DNA from: Gallibacterium genomosp. 3
Lineage (GTDB): Bacteria; Pseudomonadota; Gammaproteobacteria; Enterobacterales; Pasteurellaceae
Length of the DNA stretch: 64,000 bases
NCBI RefSeq assembly: GCF_001678475.1
Contig: NZ_JTJR01000034.1
Span: forward strand, 1-64,000
Direction: 5' to 3'
Position numbers and translations under genes: made by a program. Shown piece after piece: positions 47,141 through 56,142 of the stretch. The notes beneath the pieces are model-generated. The model was not told the origin of the DNA, ran no database searches, and worked only from the letters and a program-made list of their open reading frames with translations. Each line of letters starts with the position of its first letter. The stretch's first letter is position 1.

Positions 47141-48466
47141 ATGGCGCGTTCACAATGGGGATCTCGCTTGGGCTTTATTTTGGCTTCAGCAGGGTCAGCA
47201 ATTGGTCTTGGGGCAGTATGGAAATTTCCTTATGTTACTGCGACACAAGGTGGTGGAGCATTTTTATTAATTTATCTTTTTATTTGCTTAACCCTAGGCT
47301 TAATTTTGATGTCCACAGAAATGGCAATCGGGCGAGCAACACATCTTGGGCCTATTGGTGCATTTCGTAAATTAGGCAATAAGAAATGGACAATTATTGG
47401 CATTATGGGAGTATTAGTCGCATTTCTGATCCTCTCGTTTTATAGTGTAGTGGGTGGCTGGACGGTTGCTTATCTTGTTAAAGCGGTAACGGGTGGTATT
47501 GCGAACTCTACTGATCCAACTAGTAACAGTAAGCTTTTTACTGATTTTATTACCAATCCTTTGCAACCATTAATCTATCATTTTATCTTTGGCTTTTTAA
47601 CGCTGTTTACGGTGGTATCAGGGGTAGAAAAAGGCATAGAACGTATCTCTAAATATTTAATGCCAATTTTATTAATGCTTATGTTGGTGCTAATTAGTCG
47701 TGCAACTTCTCTGCCTGGTGCGATAGAGGGAATTAAATTTTTCTTACTGCCTGATTTTAGCAAAATTACCGGAACAACTTGGTTAGAAGCATTAGGTTTA
47801 GCCTTCTTCTCTTTATCACTCGGTATTGGGATTATGATTACTTATGGTTCGTATGTTGGACCTGAAGCAAAATTAGTTAGCTCTTCTGTTTGGGTGATCT
47901 TATTAACATTATTAACCTGTATTTTATCAGGATTAATGGTATTACCGGCAGTCTTTGCATTTGGCTTTGAACCAGATGCTGGTCCAGGTTTAACCTTTAT
48001 TACAATGCCAGCTGTGTTTGCGAGTATGCCTTTGGGGCATTTATTAGCGAGTTTGTTCTTTGCATTGTTGTTGGTTGCGGCATTAACATCATCCATTTCA
48101 TTATTAGAAGTGCTAGTGAGTTTCTTGATTGATGAGTTCAAATTACATCGCTTAAAAGCTGGGATTATCTCCTTTGCCTTATTCTTCTTATTGGGGGTAA
48201 TGGCTTCCCTCTCTTTAGGTGATTGGAGTAGTTATACCATTTTTGGTTACAACATTTTCGATGCCTTAGACAAATTAACGCAAAACATCTTAATGCCTTT
48301 AGGTGAGATCTTCTTAACCTTATTTGTTGCTTGGTGGCGTTGGGATAAGATTAAAGTGCAGCTTGGTGCAGCGAATTCAGGTTGGTTAGTATTATTGCGT
48401 TTAGCCTTGGGTGTGATTATTCCATTGATTATTTTTGGGATCTTCTTACAAGGGATTCTTGGTTAA
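47141..48466 (+). CDS. Sodium-dependent NSS-family transporter
   Basis: A 441-residue polytopic protein (11-12 segments) of the neurotransmitter:sodium symporter family. The first segments hold the sodium and substrate site sequence SAGSAIGLGAVWKFPYV and GGGAFLLIYL. Bacterial members import amino acids such as tryptophan, leucine or alanine; the substrate here is unknown. A structured leader precedes the gene and a stem-loop follows it. Confidence 0.9.
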   Translation: MARSQWGSRLGFILASAGSAIGLGAVWKFPYVTATQGGGAFLLIYLFICLTLGLILMSTEMAIGRATHLGPIGAFRKLGNKKWTIIGIMGVLVAFLILSFYSVVGGWTVAYLVKAVTGGIANSTDPTSNSKLFTDFITNPLQPLIYHFIFGFLTLFTVVSGVEKGIERISKYLMPILLMLMLVLISRATSLPGAIEGIKFFLLPDFSKITGTTWLEALGLAFFSLSLGIGIMITYGSYVGPEAKLVSSSVWVILLTLLTCILSGLMVLPAVFAFGFEPDAGPGLTFITMPAVFASMPLGHLLASLFFALLLVAALTSSISLLEVLVSFLIDEFKLHRLKAGIISFALFFLLGVMASLSLGDWSSYTIFGYNIFDALDKLTQNILMPLGEIFLTLFVAWWRWDKIKVQLGAANSGWLVLLRLALGVIIPLIIFGIFLQGILG

Positions 48467-48471
48467 AAATA

Positions 48472-48503
48472 ATTCCAATAAAACGGTTGAGTTTTGTTGG
48501 AAT
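48472..48503 (+). terminator. Stem-loop after the NSS transporter
   Basis: A 13-bp stem with one G-U pair, ATTCCAATAAAAC (48472-48484) and GTTTTGTTGGAAT (48491-48503), begins six bases after the stop codon. The 3' side (ACTCTTTATA) is only moderately T-rich, so termination may be partial. Confidence 0.6.
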
Positions 48504-48547
48504 ACTCTTTATACTGCCCCTCCAGTGCCTACACTGGAAAGATAGAA

Positions 48548-48637
48548 ATGCAAAGTTATACAACAAACAGAATGGAAAAAGCGGTTTATTCACAAGTGGT
48601 AAAATTAAGCTCATTATTGTTTGTTATTTATTTTTAA
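48548..48637 (+). CDS. Possible 29-residue small membrane protein
   Basis: A short frame, ATG at 48548-48550 and TAA at 48635-48637, with GGAAAG eight bases before the start. Its C-terminal half is hydrophobic (VVKLSSLLFVIYF). It is framed by the stem-loop after the NSS gene, a small hairpin (48521-48538) and a strong terminator that begins at its stop codon. Some NSS transporters have a small partner protein, but I see no homology. The stretch may instead be a small RNA. Confidence 0.3.
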   Translation: MQSYTTNRMEKAVYSQVVKLSSLLFVIYF

Positions 48638-48664
48638 AATCCTCATTATTGAGGATTTTTTTTT
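48636..48664 (+). terminator. Strong intrinsic terminator upstream of the amidohydrolase
   Basis: A 10-bp stem, AAAATCCTCA (48636-48645) with TGAGGATTTT (48650-48659), a TTAT loop and a nine-T run (48656-48664). It ends the transcript of the NSS region or of the small element before it. Confidence 0.9.
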
Positions 48665-48727
48665 GCCTGCAATTTACCTTCCAGCGTGATGTTTACTTAA
48701 ATTAACTGCAAAACTGGAGCAATTTCG

Positions 48728-49717
48728 ATGAACCATATTCGTACCTTTAAAGCCTATGTGCGAGATGAAATTATTAAAAAAGGCGGTTGGGTAAATTCTC
48801 ATGCTCATGCTGACCGTGCATTTACAATGACACCAGAAAAAATGCATATTTATCATAATAGTAATTTGCAGCAAAAATGGGATTTAGTCGATGAAGTGAA
48901 ACGTAATTCTTCTGTCGAGGATTATTATGCACGTTTTAGTCAGGCGATTGAGTTGATGATTTCACAAGGGGTGACGGCATTTGGTACATTTGTTGATATT
49001 GACCCAATTTGTGAAGATCGCGCAATTATCGCTGCGCATAAAGCCAGAGAAGTATATAAAAATGATATTGTGCTGAAATTTGCCAACCAAACCTTAAAAG
49101 GTGTGATTGATCCCGTAGCAAAATATTGGTTTGATCTTGGTTCAGAGATGGTTGATATCATTGGTGGGTTACCGTATCGAGATGAATTAGATTATGGTAA
49201 AGGCCTTGAAGCAATGGATATCTTAATGGATAAAGCCAAATCATTAGGAAAAATGTTGCACGTTCACGTTGATCAATTTAATACCCCAAAAGAAAAAGAA
49301 ACAGAACAGCTTTGTGATAAATCTATTGAGCATGGTATGGAAGGGCGAGTTGTTGCAATTCATGGCATTTCCATTGGAGCTCATTCTCGAGAATATCGTT
49401 ATCAACTCTATGAAAAAATGCGTAAGGCAAAAATGATGATGATCGCTTGCCCAATGGCGTGGATTGATAGTAACCGTAAAGAAGACTTAATGCCTTTCCA
49501 TAATGCATTGACACCAGCAGATGAAATGATTCCAGAGGGGATTACGGTTGCGATTGGCACCGATAATATTTGTGACTATATGGTGCCATTATGTGAAGGT
49601 GATATGTGGCAAGAGTTGAGCCTACTTTCTGCAGGATGCCGTTTTCCACATTTAGAAGCGATGGTGGATATTGCGAGTGTGAATGGTCGTAAGGTATTAG
49701 GTTTAGAGCCTTATTGA
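48728..49717 (+). CDS. Amidohydrolase-family hydrolase (cytosine-deaminase-like)
   Basis: A 329-residue metal-dependent hydrolase. The first metal motif is NSHAHADRAFT; further ligands are in MLHVHVDQFN, VAIHGISIGAH and IAIGTDNICDY-like sequence (VAIGTDNICD). It resembles cytosine deaminase and related amidohydrolases, but the protein is shorter than CodA (about 427 residues) and the substrate is unknown. It stands alone between two terminators, with no codB-like permease unless the nearby NSS transporter serves it. Confidence 0.8.
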   Translation: MNHIRTFKAYVRDEIIKKGGWVNSHAHADRAFTMTPEKMHIYHNSNLQQKWDLVDEVKRNSSVEDYYARFSQAIELMISQGVTAFGTFVDIDPICEDRAIIAAHKAREVYKNDIVLKFANQTLKGVIDPVAKYWFDLGSEMVDIIGGLPYRDELDYGKGLEAMDILMDKAKSLGKMLHVHVDQFNTPKEKETEQLCDKSIEHGMEGRVVAIHGISIGAHSREYRYQLYEKMRKAKMMMIACPMAWIDSNRKEDLMPFHNALTPADEMIPEGITVAIGTDNICDYMVPLCEGDMWQELSLLSAGCRFPHLEAMVDIASVNGRKVLGLEPY

Positions 49718-49729
49718 TAGTTGATGGAG

Positions 49730-49758
49730 AGGGGCTGGTAGGAGCCCCTTAAACATTT
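49730..49758. terminator. Terminator between the amidohydrolase and the SetA-like gene
   Basis: AGGGGCT (49730-49736) pairs with AGCCCCT (49743-49749). The plus-strand side continues TAAACATTTTT. It overlaps the stop codon of the convergent SetA-like gene. Confidence 0.65.
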
Positions 49759-50951
49759 TTCACTCGACTAAGACAAAAAAGCGCCAATAACGTTAAAACA
49801 GAACAAAAATAGAACGTATCATAATAGCTATAAGCACCACCAATAAACCCAGCTATTGGACCGCCAACAATCCAGCTACTTTTCGCACTATTAGTAAATA
49901 ACGTTGTTGCCGAACCTAATTGAGATGGCATTAAATCTTGAAAATAGGTCATTCCTATGGAAGCCAAAATACCGATCAAAATGGCGTTTAATAGTTGTAA
50001 ACAAACTAATCCCCAAGTAGAAGTAACGACCAAGAGTAAAGGATAAAAGATTACACCACAGAGTAGAGCAACAATCATTAAGCGTTTTTTGGCAATAAAT
50101 TTACTTAGCCAACCGGCAATAATCATCACAGGAATTTCTAATCCAGCAGCAGTTCCCATCAGAAAACCAGCTAAATTTTCAGGCAAATGTAATTGTGTTG
50201 TAATGTATAACGGCATATTAATCAAATACATACTATTACAACTAAAGATAATGACTAAGGTTAAAGAGAGATAAATAACCGATGTTTTATTTTGTTGTGG
50301 TGCTTGAGGTAATGCAGTCGTTTTTGTACTTTTTTGTTGTGTGTCGTTAAGTGGTGGTAAGAGAAAACGTCCACAACATCCACTTAATAGAAATGTTGCC
50401 GCACCAATTAAAAAGAGAAATGTGAATCCTTTATTAATGGCTAACCAGAAAGCCAATGGTGGGCCAATAATCCACGCTAAAGAAATTTGTGCCCGCATAA
50501 TCGACATAAACATCACAGTTTGGCGTTGTTTACGATTAGCATATTCACGGGCAAAAGCGAAAATTTGTGGATTAGACGCTGATCCTAAACCAAAGAGTGT
50601 GACTGCTAGGGTGAGCAGTACCCAATAGTTACGGCTATATGCAAAAATGACATATCCACCGGCTGCCATAATGCAGCATAACAAAATTAACCAACGGCGA
50701 TCAGCGAGTCGATCTGAATAAAAACCGATGACTTGCCCTAATACAATGCCAACTAATGCATTCACAGCAAAGAAAATCCCCACTGCAAAAGATGAAACTT
50801 GTACTTCTTTGGCTAAAAAAAGGCTCATCACGGGGAGTTGAAAAGCAGAACCTATACCGGTTAAGAAAGCCATAAATAGAAAAGCAAACGTCACTCTTTT
50901 CAATGTAGTTGGTGTAGTATTTTGTGTTGTCGCTGTTGATGTTGGTGTCAT
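49749..50951 (-). CDS. Sugar efflux MFS transporter, SetA/SetB-like
   Basis: A 400-residue transporter with 12 hydrophobic segments. It resembles SetA/SetB sugar efflux proteins, with GSAFQLPVMSLFLAKEV at the start, the GFYSDRLADRRW cytoplasmic loop and PSQLGSATTLFTNSAKSSWI near the end. Such proteins export sugars or analogues. The ATG at 50951 is chosen because a GGGGC segment and typical N-terminus fit; a longer frame adds ten residues. It lies downstream of fba, separated by a hairpin. Confidence 0.85.
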   Translation of the reverse strand: MTPTSTATTQNTTPTTLKRVTFAFLFMAFLTGIGSAFQLPVMSLFLAKEVQVSSFAVGIFFAVNALVGIVLGQVIGFYSDRLADRRWLILLCCIMAAGGYVIFAYSRNYWVLLTLAVTLFGLGSASNPQIFAFAREYANRKQRQTVMFMSIMRAQISLAWIIGPPLAFWLAINKGFTFLFLIGAATFLLSGCCGRFLLPPLNDTQQKSTKTTALPQAPQQNKTSVIYLSLTLVIIFSCNSMYLINMPLYITTQLHLPENLAGFLMGTAAGLEIPVMIIAGWLSKFIAKKRLMIVALLCGVIFYPLLLVVTSTWGLVCLQLLNAILIGILASIGMTYFQDLMPSQLGSATTLFTNSAKSSWIVGGPIAGFIGGAYSYYDTFYFCSVLTLLALFCLSRVKNV

Positions 50952-50960
50952 AATAAAATA

Positions 50961-50979
50961 GCCCCTGCGGAACAGGGGC
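50961..50979 (-). terminator. Hairpin between fba and the SetA-like gene
   Basis: GCCCCTG (50961-50967) and CAGGGGC (50973-50979) form a 7-bp GC-rich stem about 35 bases after fba. The minus-strand 3' side is TATTTTATT, a weak T tract, and the stem includes the purine-rich segment just before the SetA-like start. It may end fba transcripts and also hide the ribosome site of the next gene. Confidence 0.6.
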
Positions 50980-51013
50980 AAACAGATTAATTATTAAGAA
51001 AAGTGTTTATTGA

Positions 51014-52096
51014 TTATAAAACGTCACGGCAGTTTAAGTCGTGGTAAGCTTCTTCTAAACGAGCAACCATTGATTCTTCACCTTTACGTAACCATACACG
51101 TGGATCGTAGTATTTCTTATTCGGTGCATCAGGGCCTTCTGGGTTACCTAATTGACCTTGTAAGTAAGCTTCGTTTTTCTTGTAGTATTGTAAGATACCG
51201 TTCCAAGTTGCCCATTGAGTATCAGTATCAATGTTCATTTTTACAACACCGTAAGAAACTGCTTCTTGAATTTCTTCGTGAGTTGAACCTGAACCACCGT
51301 GGAATACATAAGAAACTGGTTTGTCAGTAGCTAAACCATGTTTTGCTTTAATGTAGTCTTGGCCTTTTTTAAGGATAACTGGAGTAAGTTTTACATTACC
51401 TGGTTTATAAACACCGTGTACGTTACCGAATGCGGCTGCAATAGTGAATCGTGGGCTGATTTTTGATAATTCAGTATAAACTAAATCGATTTCTTCTGGT
51501 TTTGAATAAAGATCCATTGGGTCACGATCAGAATTATCTACACCATCTTCTTCACCACCAGTAATACCTAATTCCATTTCTAAGGTCATACCGATTTTGT
51601 CCATACGAGCAAGGTATTTTTTACAAATTTCGATATTTTCTTCTAATGGTTCTTCTGAAAGGTCAAGCATATGAGAAGAGAAAAGTGGTTTACCAGTTTC
51701 AGCAAAATGTTTTTCACCAGCTTCTAATAAGCCATCGATCCATGGAAGAAGTTTTTTCGCAGCGTGGTCAGTGTGTAGAATCACTGGAACGCCGTAGTGT
51801 TCAGCTAATGCATGAACGTGTTTCGCACCAGCAATAGCACCAAGTACATCAGCACGTTTGCCTTCAGGTAATTTAATGCCTTTACCTGCGTAGAAAGAGG
51901 CTCCACCGTTTGAGAATTGAATAATTACTGGCGCTTTTACACGAGCAGCTGTTTCTAATACTGCATTGACAGAATCTGAGTTTACGCAGTTTACTGCAGG
52001 AATCGCAAAATTCTTTTCTTTTGCAATAGCGAAAACTTTTTGTACTTCATCACCAGTTAATACACCTGGTTTTACGAAATCGAAAATTTTAGACAT
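51014..52096 (-). CDS. fba: Fructose-bisphosphate aldolase, class II
   Basis: A 360-residue zinc aldolase (359 in E. coli). The zinc histidines lie in VILHTDHAAKKLLPW, GNVHGVYKPGN and YVFHGGSGSTHEEI. LGITGGEEDGVDNS marks the class IIA type. It splits fructose 1,6-bisphosphate in glycolysis. It follows pgk in the conserved pgk-fba order. The region codes with highly biased, highly expressed codons. Confidence 0.98.
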   Translation of the reverse strand: MSKIFDFVKPGVLTGDEVQKVFAIAKEKNFAIPAVNCVNSDSVNAVLETAARVKAPVIIQFSNGGASFYAGKGIKLPEGKRADVLGAIAGAKHVHALAEHYGVPVILHTDHAAKKLLPWIDGLLEAGEKHFAETGKPLFSSHMLDLSEEPLEENIEICKKYLARMDKIGMTLEMELGITGGEEDGVDNSDRDPMDLYSKPEEIDLVYTELSKISPRFTIAAAFGNVHGVYKPGNVKLTPVILKKGQDYIKAKHGLATDKPVSYVFHGGSGSTHEEIQEAVSYGVVKMNIDTDTQWATWNGILQYYKKNEAYLQGQLGNPEGPDAPNKKYYDPRVWLRKGEESMVARLEEAYHDLNCRDVL

Positions 52097-52123
52097 AGTA
52101 TTTTCCTATTTTAAGTGGAGAAG

Positions 52124-52147
52124 AGAGAGGGAATTACTCCCCTCTCT
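52124..52147 (-). other. Intercistronic hairpin between pgk and fba
   Basis: AGAGAGGG (52124-52131) and CCCTCTCT (52140-52147) form an 8-bp stem in the 62-base pgk-fba gap. No T tract follows on the minus strand, so it is more likely an mRNA-processing or stability element than a terminator. Confidence 0.5.
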
Positions 52148-52158
52148 AAGAAAGATGA

Positions 52159-53322
52159 TTAACCTTTTGCTCTTTGTTCAAGAATTTCTACTGCTGGTAA
52201 TACTTTACCTTCAACGAATTCAAGGAACGCACCGCCACCAGTTGAGATATAAGAGATTTTATCTGCGATACCGAAAAGATCGATAGCTGCTAATGTATCA
52301 CCACCACCTGCGATAGAGAACGCATCACTTTCTGCGATAGCACGCGCAACAATTTCTGTACCTTTACGGAAGTTAGGGAATTCAAATACCCCTACTGGAC
52401 CATTCCAAAGAATAGTTTTTGCACCACGGATGATTTCAGCGATTGCTTCTGCTGATTCATCCCCTAAATCCATAATTTCTTCATCATCAAGGACTTCAGT
52501 TGCTTTTTTCACAGTTGCAGGTGCAGTTTCAGAGAATTCTTTACCGACACGAACATCAGTTGCTACTGGAATATCGCAACTTGCCATTAAACGTTGTGCT
52601 TCAGGAATTAAATCTTTTTCATAAAGAGAAAGACCTACATTGTTACCTTGCGCTGCAACGAAAGTATTTGAAATACCGCCTCCCACAACAAGTTTATCAG
52701 CGATTTTTGCAAGAGAATCTAATACAGTTAATTTAGTTGATACTTTTGAACCACCAACCACAGCAACCATTGGACGTTGTGGATTTTTCAATGCTTTGCC
52801 TAATGCTTCTAATTCGTTAGAAAGTAATGGGCCCGCACAAGCGATAGGCGCGAATTTTGCCACACCGTGGGTTGATGCTTGCGCACGGTGTGCAGTACCG
52901 AATGCATCCATTACAAACACATCACAGAGCGCTGCATATTTTTGTGCTAAATCGTCAGCGTCTTTTTTCTCACCTTTGTTAAAACGAACGTTTTCTAACA
53001 CAACCAATTCATTTGGAGCAACTTCAACGCCATCAAGATAATCTTTTGCTAAACGAACAGGAACATTAAGAAGATCGTTTAGGTAATCTACAACAGGTTG
53101 TAAAGAGAATTCAGCGTTATATTCGCCTTCAGTTGGACGACCAAAGTGAGAAGTTACCATCACTTTTGCGCCTTGTTCTAATGCTAATTTGATTGTTGGA
53201 AGAGATGCTTTAATACGAGCATCGGAGGTGATTTTGCCATCTTTAACAGGAACATTAAGGTCTGCACGAATAAGAACACGTTTACCTGCAAGATCAAGAT
53301 CGGTCATTTTAATTACTGACAT
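52159..53322 (-). CDS. pgk: Phosphoglycerate kinase
   Basis: A 387-residue enzyme, the same length as in E. coli. The substrate-binding signature is [15 protein letters not shown], with TSHFGRP and the C-terminal nucleotide-binding [13 protein letters not shown] segment followed by [13 protein letters not shown]. It transfers phosphate from 1,3-bisphosphoglycerate to ADP. fba follows on the same strand. The roughly 220-base upstream gap must hold the promoter, but I could not pick a convincing one. Confidence 0.98.
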   Translation of the reverse strand: MSVIKMTDLDLAGKRVLIRADLNVPVKDGKITSDARIKASLPTIKLALEQGAKVMVTSHFGRPTEGEYNAEFSLQPVVDYLNDLLNVPVRLAKDYLDGVEVAPNELVVLENVRFNKGEKKDADDLAQKYAALCDVFVMDAFGTAHRAQASTHGVAKFAPIACAGPLLSNELEALGKALKNPQRPMVAVVGGSKVSTKLTVLDSLAKIADKLVVGGGISNTFVAAQGNNVGLSLYEKDLIPEAQRLMASCDIPVATDVRVGKEFSETAPATVKKATEVLDDEEIMDLGDESAEAIAEIIRGAKTILWNGPVGVFEFPNFRKGTEIVARAIAESDAFSIAGGGDTLAAIDLFGIADKISYISTGGGAFLEFVEGKVLPAVEILEQRAKG

Positions 53323-53512
53323 TTTAAGCCCTCTTAAAAGTTAAATAGGAGTGATTTTTAGATTCAAAAGAATGAAATCATTATAACAGCTCATTGCAAT
53401 AAAAGCGTGGTCTAGATCAAATTTATTTTGACTAGTTTCTGATTTATTTTTATAGATAAAATAAATTACAAAAAAAAGCAATTATAAAAATAGAAAGAAC
53501 CATGTAAAATAA

Positions 53513-53806
<294 letters not shown>

Positions 53807-53941
53807 ATTAGAAAAAAGATAAAAATAATATTTCTTTTTTAGATAAATTCTAACGATTATTGAAATAATCCGTAAAAGTGTTTGAAAAGAATGGTGTTTA
53901 TTGAATAATAAGCGCCGTTATTTTTTGGAAGAGAATTTATC

Positions 53942-54934
53942 ATGAAAAAATCATTTATTTTACAACAACAAGAAATTAGCTTTGTGAAGAATACATTCAC
54001 AGCAAAATTAGCAGAACATTTGGGATTAGTTGAAGTTCAAGGGCCAATCATCAGCCAAGTTGGTAACGGGATTCAAGACAATTTATCAGGTAAAGAGAAA
54101 GCAGTACAAGTTAAAGTCAAACAGATTGAAGGGGCTGTATTTGAGGTTGTGCATTCATTAGCGAAATGGAAACGCCATACCTTAGGACGTTTTGATTTCA
54201 AACCGGGTGAAGGGTTATTTGTGCATATGAAGGCATTACGCCCAGATGAAGATTCGTTAGACCGTACTCACTCTGTGTATGTTGATCAATGGGACTGGGA
54301 ACGTGTAATTCCAGAGGGATTACGGACTTTAGCTTATTTAAAAGATACTGTGCGTTCGATTTATCGTGCCATTCGTGAAACAGAAGCATTAGTAGAACAA
54401 CATTTTCATATCCCTGCGACCTTACCGAAAGAGATTACCTTTGTTCATTCGGAGGATTTGGTAAAACGTTTCCCAAATATGAGCGACAAAGAGCGTGAAA
54501 ATGCAATTTGTAAAGAGCACGGTGCTGTATTCTTAATTGGTATTGGTGGCAAATTATCTGATGGTAAGCCACATGATGTACGTGCACCTGACTATGATGA
54601 CTGGACAACTGTGTCAGAAGGCGATTACAAAGGTTTAAATGGCGATATTTTAGTGTGGAATGAACAACTTGGTACTGCATTTGAATTATCCTCAATGGGA
54701 ATTCGAGTGGATGAAGCTGCATTACGCCGTCAATTAGCGATTACAGGCGATGAAGACCGTTTACAATTTGCATGGCATCAAGATTTAATTAACGGTAAAT
54801 TACCGCAAACTATTGGTGGTGGGATTGGGCAATCTCGTATGGTAATGTTCTTATTACATAAAAAACATATCGGTGAAGTTCAATCAAGTGTATGGCCACA
54901 ACAAGTCTTTGTAGAATTTGACAATATTTTATAA
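53942..54934 (+). CDS. asnA: Asparagine synthetase A (ammonia-dependent)
   Basis: A 330-residue enzyme, the same length as in E. coli. It resembles class II aminoacyl-tRNA synthetase folds: [27 protein letters not shown], the VYVDQWDWE segment and the C-terminal [14 protein letters not shown] motif. It makes asparagine from aspartate, ammonia and ATP. asnC is not present next to it. A strong terminator follows. Confidence 0.98.
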   Translation: MKKSFILQQQEISFVKNTFTAKLAEHLGLVEVQGPIISQVGNGIQDNLSGKEKAVQVKVKQIEGAVFEVVHSLAKWKRHTLGRFDFKPGEGLFVHMKALRPDEDSLDRTHSVYVDQWDWERVIPEGLRTLAYLKDTVRSIYRAIRETEALVEQHFHIPATLPKEITFVHSEDLVKRFPNMSDKERENAICKEHGAVFLIGIGGKLSDGKPHDVRAPDYDDWTTVSEGDYKGLNGDILVWNEQLGTAFELSSMGIRVDEAALRRQLAITGDEDRLQFAWHQDLINGKLPQTIGGGIGQSRMVMFLLHKKHIGEVQSSVWPQQVFVEFDNIL

Positions 54935-54969
54935 CGTATTATTTCACTCGCGTTTATAAAGATTGAATG

Positions 54970-55006
54970 AACTGTTGGGTAGCGTAAGCTATTCAACAGT
55001 TTTTTA
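54970..55006 (+). terminator. asnA terminator
   Basis: A stem of AACTGTTGGGTAGC (54970-54983) with GCTATTCAACAGTT (54988-55001), pairing through G-U wobbles, and a four-base loop, followed by five or more T. Confidence 0.85.
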
Positions 55007-55290
55007 TATCTGTATTACTACCTTATTTTATTGTATGTCTGGTGATGTAAAATTTACTTTATAGGTATTATATTTGAAAAGTAAATAAATTCATTTTGAT
55101 AATTTTACCAAACATTATTTATTTTTGTGTTATATAGTAACTTTATGTTGCATAATTTTATTTATTTTATTAATCAAATGGTTATGTGTGTTTTTCGGTA
55201 AATTTTTGAGTGATTGTTTAGTGAATCAAGCCAAATTTTTTATTTTAATAGATAAAGGCAATTAAATTAATTGGTAATTATATATGGTTA
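55007..55290 (+). other. AT-rich region upstream of the fimbrial promoter
   Basis: About 280 bases of very AT-rich DNA with no coding frame, typical of curved DNA bound by H-NS-like proteins before fimbrial operons. Nothing else is recognised. Confidence 0.4.
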
Positions 55291-55291
55291 A

Positions 55292-55344
55292 TATTGATTT
55301 AAATCAATAAATACTCTTCCCCCCCCCCTGAATATCTATATAAT
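55292..55344 (+). promoter_or_regulatory. Fimbrial promoter: FNR box, ten-C tract, TATAAT
   Basis: An 18-bp perfect palindrome (55292-55309) contains TTGATTTAAATCAA (55294-55307), a perfect FNR box (TTGAT-N4-ATCAA). Ten consecutive C follow at 55319-55328. A perfect -10 TATAAT is at 55339-55344. No -35 hexamer is visible where one is needed; the C run lies there. The start would be near 55351, placing the FNR centre near -50. Changes in C-tract length would shift the activator relative to the -10. Confidence 0.75.
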
Positions 55345-55381
55345 GTAATCTCTTTTACATATAACTTTAGGAAATTTAAAA

Positions 55382-56071
55382 ATGAAAAAATCTTTTTTAA
55401 TAACAGCATTAGTCAGTGCTTTAACATCACAAGTAGTGCTAGCAGCTACTGGTGTTGGGACAGATACTCATAAACAAGGTGGAACAATTACATTTGAAGG
55501 GCGAGTTGTTGATGTGACTTGTCATATCAAAGATAATGAAGGGAATAAACGCGTTGTGTTACCAACTGTGTCAAAAAATGCATTCCCAACAGTAGGAAGT
55601 ACAGCAGGTACAACAGGCTTCAAAATTGAATTAGTAGATTGTACAGCTCAAGGTGGTGTGACTAAAGTAAGAGCATATTTTGCTGGTAATAGTAAAGTTA
55701 ATGCTAGTGGACGTATCAAGAATGTATTCCAAAATAATGATTCTCCGAATCAAGACAGCACATGGCATGCTACTGCACCAGGAACAACACAAATACCAAC
55801 CTCAGTTACAACTGCTGCTCAGGGGGTTGAGTTACAATTACTTGATCAAGATGGTGTAACTCCAATTGATATTAATACAGATGCTAATAGAACAAATGGA
55901 CAAAGCTCACAATTTACTGATATGGGTACAGCTACAGCAGGCGGTAATGTAAATTTACGTTACGCAGTTCGTTATTACTCTACACTTCCTCTTACAGCTA
56001 CAGGTAATGGTGCAACACTTTCACCAGGCGGTGTTCGTGGCTATGTTGATTATATCCTTGATTATCAATAA
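55382..56071 (+). CDS. Major fimbrial subunit (F17-like pilin)
   Basis: A 229-residue pilin. A signal peptide of about 21 residues (MKKSFLITALVSALTSQVVL, cleaved near AATG) is followed by a chaperone-usher pilin domain: TITFEGRVVDVTCHI with Cys47, paired with Cys87 in ELVDCTAQ, and the C-terminal GYVDYILDYQ with the usual aromatic penultimate region. It is the first and most expressed gene of the operon. F17-like fimbriae of this type are known in Gallibacterium; homology is from memory. A hairpin follows it. Confidence 0.9.
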   Translation: MKKSFLITALVSALTSQVVLAATGVGTDTHKQGGTITFEGRVVDVTCHIKDNEGNKRVVLPTVSKNAFPTVGSTAGTTGFKIELVDCTAQGGVTKVRAYFAGNSKVNASGRIKNVFQNNDSPNQDSTWHATAPGTTQIPTSVTTAAQGVELQLLDQDGVTPIDINTDANRTNGQSSQFTDMGTATAGGNVNLRYAVRYYSTLPLTATGNGATLSPGGVRGYVDYILDYQ

Positions 56072-56095
56072 TTAATATTTTCTATCCTATCTTTG

Positions 56096-56115
56096 TCGAA
56101 CGGGGAACCGTTCGA
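56096..56115 (+). terminator. Attenuating hairpin between the pilin and chaperone genes
   Basis: A perfect 8-bp stem, TCGAACGG (56096-56103) with CCGTTCGA (56108-56115), and a GGAA tetraloop, followed by TAATTTATTTTTAT. It lies in the 71-base gap after the pilin. Such stems usually cut transcription partly or protect the pilin mRNA so that more pilin than chaperone and usher is made. Confidence 0.7.
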
Positions 56116-56142
56116 TAATTTATTTTTATCCTGCAAGGTATT

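Noticed and set aside
48382-48705. 107-codon frame crossing the end of the NSS transporter
   Set aside because: It overlaps the transporter in another frame, runs through two terminators, and has no ribosome site or recognisable sequence.
52640-53041. 133-codon frame opposite pgk
   Set aside because: Long antisense frames are common opposite highly expressed genes; composition is that of the complement of pgk.
54435-54722. Frame of 95 codons opposite asnA
   Set aside because: It is a shadow of a highly conserved gene, rich in His and Leu as expected from antisense of biased codons.
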